Shown here in pieces: positions 57,881-64,000 of a DNA stretch of 64,000 nucleotides (position 1 is the first letter of the stretch; each line of letters starts with the position of its first letter). The notes below the pieces were generated by a model. It ran no database searches. It saw only the letters and a program-made list of their open reading frames with translations, and was not told the DNA's origin. This stretch comes from Sinonovacula constricta (lineage: Eukaryota; Mollusca; Bivalvia; Cardiida; Solecurtidae). Location of the stretch: NCBI GenBank assembly GCA_007844125.1, contig CM017573.1, positions 372,001 to 436,000 on the forward strand, written 5' to 3'. Position numbers and translations under genes: made by a program.

Positions 57881-58849
57881 GAAAAAAAGAATAGACTGTC
57901 TATGATATAAATGGATCATAAAAATAATGATGAAAATTTACTATTAATAATTGTTTAATAAAAGTATTATTTCAGTAAGTACAAACCATTTAAAATTGGC
58001 ATAAAAAGAGAAAAAATTAAATTATGTCTGATGTTGTATTTCTTACTAGTGTCTTAAAAACATGAGGGGAAAAGAATTCATTCGCATAATCTTTTTTTGC
58101 ACAACTTTTTGGCTGAGGGTAGATTTGATGTTATTTGTGTTTAACTAAACTTTAATACTTTAGAAAAGTTTGCATAATTTGCAGTGTTTCTAAATTCTCT
58201 GAGCTACACATCAGTATTCGAGGTGGGATTTCAAAACACTGGTTTTAACAAAGCATTTTTTCTAACATGTAGTTTTAGGTCCAACAATACCTTATGATGT
58301 TTGTTACTAATAGCAAATTTTATTCAAAAAAACAAAAAGCTTTTTTCCTAATAAATTATTAAAATTATGAATACTAACTTCAAGACTGCTTGACATATTT
58401 TAGTGCTTGTTTTTTTTTAATACTTTTATAGCAATCAAACTTAATAAATTGTCTGAGAACCTAAAAAAAAGTTGGTCTACTTTTTCTCTATTTGCATATA
58501 GTTTGCTTATGTATAAATGTAACACCATATACAAGATCATATGATTTTATGTGTACAAGTCATTCATATCAGTTAGTCTAAATTCTTTTCACAATTCAAA
58601 ATTTACTAGAATAGTGCTTTATCCTCAATGTATATTGCACATGTAGGTAGAATTTTTTCTAATTATTATCAAATCATAATGTCCCCACAAATTTGTTGAT
58701 GTTGTATTGTGTAGATAGATTTTTCTTCTCTTAAATATTTGCATGGGTTTCCTGCATAGTAATTTTTGCAGATGTTATATTTTCATTTTCATGCAACATG
58801 TTTCTATATGAAGATTACTGTTAAAATTAAAATCCAAGAATTTTTATAC

Positions 58850-59065
58850 TGAGCACCCATGGCATAGTGGTAGAGGCAATGAATGTAACACTTCAGACTG
58901 CCTAGCCTTCCACCGCATGGGTCTGAGTCACAGATGTGGGAAGGTCTTCTATGTGACAGTGGTTCTACCTTCCCATTTGTCTGGGGTGTTCCACAACCAA
59001 CATAAATGGATGTCCCTATGACCATCATTATTAGCCGCTGCAATGGGGATTTTTTTAAACAAGAA
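58850..59065 (+). mobile_element. SINE family 2 copy
   Basis: GAGCACCCATGGCATAGTGG then TAGAGGCAATG (A-box-like), CCGCATGGGTCTGAGTCACA, TGTGGGAAGGTCTTCTATGT, TTGTCTGGGGTGTTCCACAA and CCTATGACCATCATTATTAG. Confidence 0.75.
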
Positions 59066-59940
59066 AAAGTTTTATACCAGATAAATTCATGAGAACTAAC
59101 CAGTCAGTAAAATTTCTTAGAATCTGTATACTGATAATAATGCTGATAATTCTGGTCCTTGATCTATAATCTTTTGCATGACAAGCTAGTTTTACTTTAG
59201 TCTTTCTACTTAATTTTGCATTTTTGGAAGAATTTTGATTCCATGACAGCAAAGAAAAACAGATAATGTGTGTATGTACACAATTCTGCATTGTTATATC
59301 TCAGTAACCTTTTTTTCTCAGAATGTGCATCAGCTTAGAGAAGAACATAAATCAGAAACAAGTTCCCATTCTTGATTACTACAGCAAGATACTGTTGGGT
59401 CATAGATAAAGACTTAAAATCTGATATCTGCTATATTATCTGATTTTACTTACTGTGAACCTTTCCTGTGTCAGAGCCCATTAAGCATGACATTAAATAG
59501 CATAGGTAGAAAGTGTACGATAAGATCAGATATCTCTTGCTGAATACTGTCTCTTCAGCGTCTGCACTATGTACTGTTAAGTCTGCATCAGTATGTCATA
59601 GATTCATGCCTTTTTGTGAAACCGGCAAAATTGTTGGATCAAGGAAATGAGGCTGAATGTCGAGGGCAACAGTTCACAATATCACCCTCATCATCAAGGG
59701 ACAACAGTTTTGCATGTTCCACACATGTAGAAACATTAAACAACTGTCTTATTACCAGATTAGTACTGTTGTTCTTTTTCAGGATAATTGATTAGAATAT
59801 AAACAAACTTTTAAACACAAGGAAGTTCAGCTTTCAGTTAAAATCTCATGGAAAATGACATTATCAGTGACATGGCATCATGACTGGGCAACAGTTCAAC
59901 AGTACCTATGATAAACTTCAAACAGTTCAAAACTGTTGTG
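59066..59940. other. Region downstream of NME8 exon 16, nothing recognised
   Basis: No exon that continues NME8 in phase. A TTTTTTTCTCAG acceptor-like site near 59322 runs into an in-frame TAG within a few codons. Confidence 0.5.
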
Positions 59941-59942
59941 CA

Positions 59943-60258
59943 CCGGACCTGGTAGCGCAATCAGTAGAGCGTCAGCTCCAGGTACGGGACGCCCCGGGTT
60001 CGATCCCGGGCCGCGACATACCAAAGTCGTTAAAAATGGTAGTGGTATAGCTCCCTTGCTAACGCTCAAGCAATTATAAGGGTAGTTCCACGACTGGTTG
60101 GCCCGGTGTCAGGATAACGGACTGGGTGTGGTATCATGCCAGGTGTTAATGGCATGCTATACACAGTGAAGGCAGCACTATATCTGCTTCAAATGGACAC
60201 CGTCTCCAGATAACTGAAATACTGTTGGTGGGACGATAAACCCAATGAACAAACAAAA
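59943..60258 (+). mobile_element. SINE family 1 (tRNA-derived), full-length copy
   Basis: The best-preserved copy. Its tRNA-like head GACCTGGTAGCGCAATCAGT + AGAGCG holds an A-box, and GGTTCGATCCCGGGCC is a perfect B-box. The body runs GTGGTATAGCTCCCTTGCTA, CCACGACTGGTTGGCC, GTATCATGCCAGGTGTTAAT, to CTGTTGGTGGGACGATAAAC and CAATGAACAAACAAAAC. It is a SINE, not a functional tRNA gene, because there is no credible cloverleaf and the body is shared with the copies at 5955 and 7924. Confidence 0.9.
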
Positions 60259-61065
60259 CTGTTGTGTTTTTCATGATCGTTAAACAGCTAAACAAAAAAT
60301 AAAGTTTTCATTTATATAAGGCGTCAGGTAAAAGTAACTATTGTAACCTTTGTATTAAGCTGTGAGCAGATTAATATTTTTGGGAGTAATGATAAATATA
60401 TCATGATAAAGGATAATTCTTAGTGCAAACAAGCATCCAAACAATTAATTATCATTTTGGAGGAAAATGAGAGAACAAATCAGTTTCCCACACTTCGTTA
60501 TCATATTGTGTCATCCCCATTGGATTTGTCGAAATCAAACTAACCAAGTCAAAGAGTGTTTATTTCAAGCAAGTGCAGGTGTTCTACAGGTATTTCTAGA
60601 GAAACTGGCTCTATGTGCCTTTTTTTAAGTTGAAAGTAGCTTGGTTTGTTTAGCTTACTTTTATGGTTGGTCTCAAGAGTAGCGTTGACTAAAGACAGAA
60701 TGGATTTATGTTGTTCACTTTGATTTTCAAATTATTTTTTTTAATATTATTAATAATATTTCACAAATTCTATGTTAAGAATGTATGAAAAAAGATGTTT
60801 TAAAAGCTTGGATAAAAGTGTAATTATTTCTGCCACAAGCAAAAAATACCACTCAAATGTTAGTCTAAATACAATTTACAAAAAGAAATGAAACCTTCTG
60901 TGCTTAGTCTGTGAAACATGGCTGTGAGAACACTTGTTTGTAAACCGGGATTTGAAATTTGGCTGACATTTTTTTTAATTGGTGAAATGACAAGGTAATA
61001 GCAAAAAAGAAAAAAGCTGAAATCAAGACAAACCTAAATGTGAAAGATTTGCTTTGATGCTTTAA

Positions 61066-61624
61066 AGGTGGTATCCGACGGTTTGCTTATATCAGATACA
61101 TCTTACATTATCATACCACTGATTGCTTATATCAGATACATCTTACATTATCATACCACTGATTGCTTATATCAGATACATCTTACATTATCATACCACT
61201 GATTGCTTATATCAGATACATCTTACATTATCATACCACTGATTGCTTATATCAGATACATCTTACATTATCATACCACTGATTGCTTATATCAGATACA
61301 TGTAACATTATCATACCACTGATTGCTTATATCAGATACATGTAACATTATCATACCACTGATTGCTTATATCAGATACATCTTACATTATCATACCACT
61401 GATTTAGAGAATTCAGGACATATTTTTTTGCATAAACTCATCAGATTTTGAACACTGCATAAATTGATAGAAAGTACACTTTAAGAAAATCACTCTTAAT
61501 GTTTATTTTTTTCAAATTTATATATAAGAACGATAGTGGTTGCTGCTAAAAATAGATATTGACGTCAGAGTGGATTGAGACATAATCGCAAAAGTTAGTT
61601 GTTCCAAACTGTCGGATACCACCT
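61066..61624. mobile_element. TTAA-flanked MITE with internal 40-bp satellite
   Basis: Left end TTAA + AGGTGGTATCCGACGGTTT, right end AAACTGTCGGATACCACCT + TTAA: inverted repeats with one mismatch and TTAA duplicated on both sides (61062..61065 and 61625..61628). No coding capacity. A relative lies at 46987. Confidence 0.88.
61083..61403. repeat. 40-bp tandem repeat, eight copies, inside the MITE
   Basis: Unit TTGCTTATATCAGATACATC + TTACATTATCATACCACTGA, almost identical between copies; two copies carry TGTAAC for CTTAC. Confidence 0.97.
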
Positions 61625-61628
61625 TTAA

Positions 61629-64000
61629 TATATATTAATACATGCTTTCATACATCATTTTGAAATGGAAGTTGTAATATTGAAGCTACTGAAAGTTTAT
61701 TAAAATGCAAGCCAAATAGACAATCAAGGGTTTATGGCAGTAGTGTCTCATAGCTTGGTGTGTGCTTTGTTTGCAACTTTCCTGCTTTGCTTTGGTTTTG
61801 TTCTTTGTTTTGTCTCCATAACACTTGACATTTATACGATAATTTTTACTTTTATAATAAAACTTTCTGTTATCCTTTGTAGTTATGAAACAGCATATTT
61901 ATAATTTTAAAAAATCAGCTAATGTTTATGAACTAGTTTTAAGTTAAAACTCTTGCACTACTTTGCAAAAATTGACCAGGCATAGACAAATAGTGTAAAT
62001 CCAGATCTGGAACCTTTCACTGGGTGCTGTATGAACAGCTTATACACTTTCTTCAGATTCTTTCATATTTATAAGTCTTACAGTTGCATAACAGTTGTAA
62101 GCAAATTACTAAGATTAAAGACTGTTTATTTATAATGTTTATTTATAAGCATTTCATAGTGCTAAAAGACCTTTATCAATGGGGCTGCTGTAACACTGGG
62201 CCTGCTAAGAACAAATTATAAGGCTTAGGCAGATAGCTTGGATCCAGATCCCTGCTGGAAGCTGTCTCATCAGGATCTACACCTATTGCTGCTTAATCTC
62301 TGGCAATATGTCAAGTTTAATCTGCATTTAGTTATAAATCAAAACCTAAGAATTACATGTAGGTTATCAACAATTGAAGCTAAGAAAAGGTTTTTGTTTT
62401 TTCTTGCATAGAGGATATAGAAGGGATAATGATGGCATGTGGAATGGCATTATATGTTTTGAAATATATATATATATCACATCTTTTAGTATCTTTGTGG
62501 CTAGTAATAGTAGCAGTTTTAGTTTTTCATTTGGCATTTTCTTTACTGGTTGACTTTTTTTTAATATCTATGTTATGTTTAGTCATAACTGCAGTCTGTC
62601 TATTCATCATTGAGGCATAATTGTCTTAATGTGCTACAGTCACTATCATAATTAACTAATAAGTCACTAGAATCAATCATCACTAATTGAGTATCATTTA
62701 TTTTGTATCTTGGGCTTAACAGCAAACAGACACTTGATCTTAAAAAATGAAGAAAGAAAAAATTCACTTTGTGAAGCATCTTTATTCTCACACTGAATAT
62801 TTTCAAGACACAATCTTCTATCTATCATTTCTTCCCTATCATAATATTTTCTGGGTAATTTTTCTACAATTATCTTTCATCTTTTAAAAACCCACAACAT
62901 ATTTCATTTTCTGTTAAAAAGAAAATAAGTCAGTCAAGGTTTTCATGGTTTTAATTTATTGATATCTTGAATATATGAAGATTTTTTTATTTTTCTATTT
63001 TGTTTCTATATTTTATTGTTTTTATAAACAAGAAAACATTCAACCAAGATGGATATGGATTACTGTGTTTTCATTGGTTTTGGGGTTTATATATTTTTAC
63101 TATTTACTTTGTATTTACCTTAATTAATATAATAATATGTTTATCTAAGGTGTTCTTTATTAGGTTCTATTTATAGAGAATTATTTTCTTCAACACATCT
63201 TTGAAACATTAAAATTGGCCATTAATTGCTTATCTACAGAACAAATAAAATAAATATATTGATAGAAATAACAACTTTAAGTTTTTAGTTATATGTTTTC
63301 AATTATAAGTAGACTATTTATTTGGTGTAATTAAATAAGATCATTGGCTTGAGTTTGCAGTGGACAATGACAAATTAGTGAATGTGTAGTTTCAAGAACA
63401 CTGAAAATACTTACAATACTAACTGTTGTACACATAAAGTTTGATTATGTTTTATACATATTTTACTCTTAGTATGATAACATACATGTGATCTTTTATC
63501 TGTTTTATCATACATTTTCAGTCTGTTACATTATATTTTATTAAATATTTTCAGTTATGTACTATCAATTTAATAATTTACTAAAATATTCATATATTTA
63601 TTTATATTAATGTAATGATCAGTTATATTTGTATAAATTGTGCAATTTTACACATATATTTTAGTTGAATCAAGAATTGATTTACATATTCTTCTACTTT
63701 GTAAACTTAATTTATTCTTGTTCATTTAATTTAAATATTATAATTAATGATCATCTTCTAAATGTTCACTCAGTTTCTTCTTTTTTCCCCACATATTTAT
63801 TTTTATATGAAACTATTGTCATTTTAAAACATAGCATGTTTATTAATTTCATATTTTATATTCAAGATTAAAATATTCCTTTCCATAGAATCATTGCTAT
63901 ACATTAATTTTTTATTTTATTATTATTTTAAAATGTGTTGTTGTTGTCTTTTTTCATTAATACAAGTATGCATGTTTAATAAGGGTAAACAGCAACAATA
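61629..64000. other. AT-rich right end, no feature supported
   Basis: Long AT-rich sequence with T- and A-runs. An acceptor-like TTTTTTCTTGCATAG at about 62410 opens an in-phase hydrophobic stretch, but composition alone explains it. Confidence 0.5.

Noticed and set aside
59943..60020. Functional tRNA gene
   Set aside because: A and B boxes are present but the head belongs to a roughly 315-bp SINE repeated at 5955 and 7924, with no convincing cloverleaf.
62410..62620. Possible terminal NME8 exon or small membrane protein
   Set aside because: Good acceptor-like tract but the protein is a T-rich hydrophobic run with no family resemblance.

Overview
This is an intron-rich, AT-rich animal nuclear window with long introns, GT-AG splice sites, tRNA-derived SINEs, TTAA-flanked transposon remnants and many minisatellites. 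The repeat style suggests a lophotrochozoan, most likely a bivalve mollusc; that placement is inference. No bacterial gene, CRISPR array or rRNA was seen. No gene could be read from a single long ORF, so both genes were assembled exon by exon from homology, splice sites and codon phase.

Left arm (1 to about 22,000, minus strand): the N-terminal half of VPS8, the CORVET tethering-complex subunit. There are 22 phase-consistent coding exons (about 767 codons) from the start codon at 21809 to an exon at 1971..2086; the gene continues past the left edge. The intron after the last visible exon is filled by a 37-bp minisatellite (1..1918). The other introns hold SINEs, a foldback hairpin, a 1.17-kb TTAA-flanked element, a decayed partial exon copy, and an in-frame 37-codon cassette exon that vertebrate VPS8 lacks.

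Centre (21,810..22,138): a short relatively GC-rich interval between two head-to-head genes, with an ETS-type motif and a candidate non-coding first exon on the plus strand.

Right arm (about 22,070..57,340, plus strand, possibly further): an NME8/TXNDC3 orthologue, a thioredoxin domain followed by three nucleoside diphosphate kinase (NDK) domains, typical of axonemal outer-arm dynein intermediate chains. Sixteen consecutive exon positions give about 611 residues. The last visible exon ends at a donor in phase 1 and I could not find the terminal exon.

Main discovery candidate: the exon that encodes the thioredoxin catalytic segment exists in four tandem, intact copies (27229, 31222, 32299, 33834). 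All are exactly 104 nt, enter in phase 1 and leave in phase 0, and have clean acceptors and GTAAGT donors. Because 104 is not a multiple of 3, one copy must be chosen. The active sites differ: CGLC, CGPA, SSPV and AGPV. This looks like a mutually exclusive exon cluster that would switch the thioredoxin domain between dithiol, monothiol and cysteine-free forms in one dynein-associated protein.

Second theme: several minisatellites in NME8 begin at exon/intron junctions and carry copies of the splice site (88-bp repeat at an acceptor, 62-bp and about 49-bp repeats at donors). The 62-bp array carries a donor-killing GT-to-AT change in the copies read.
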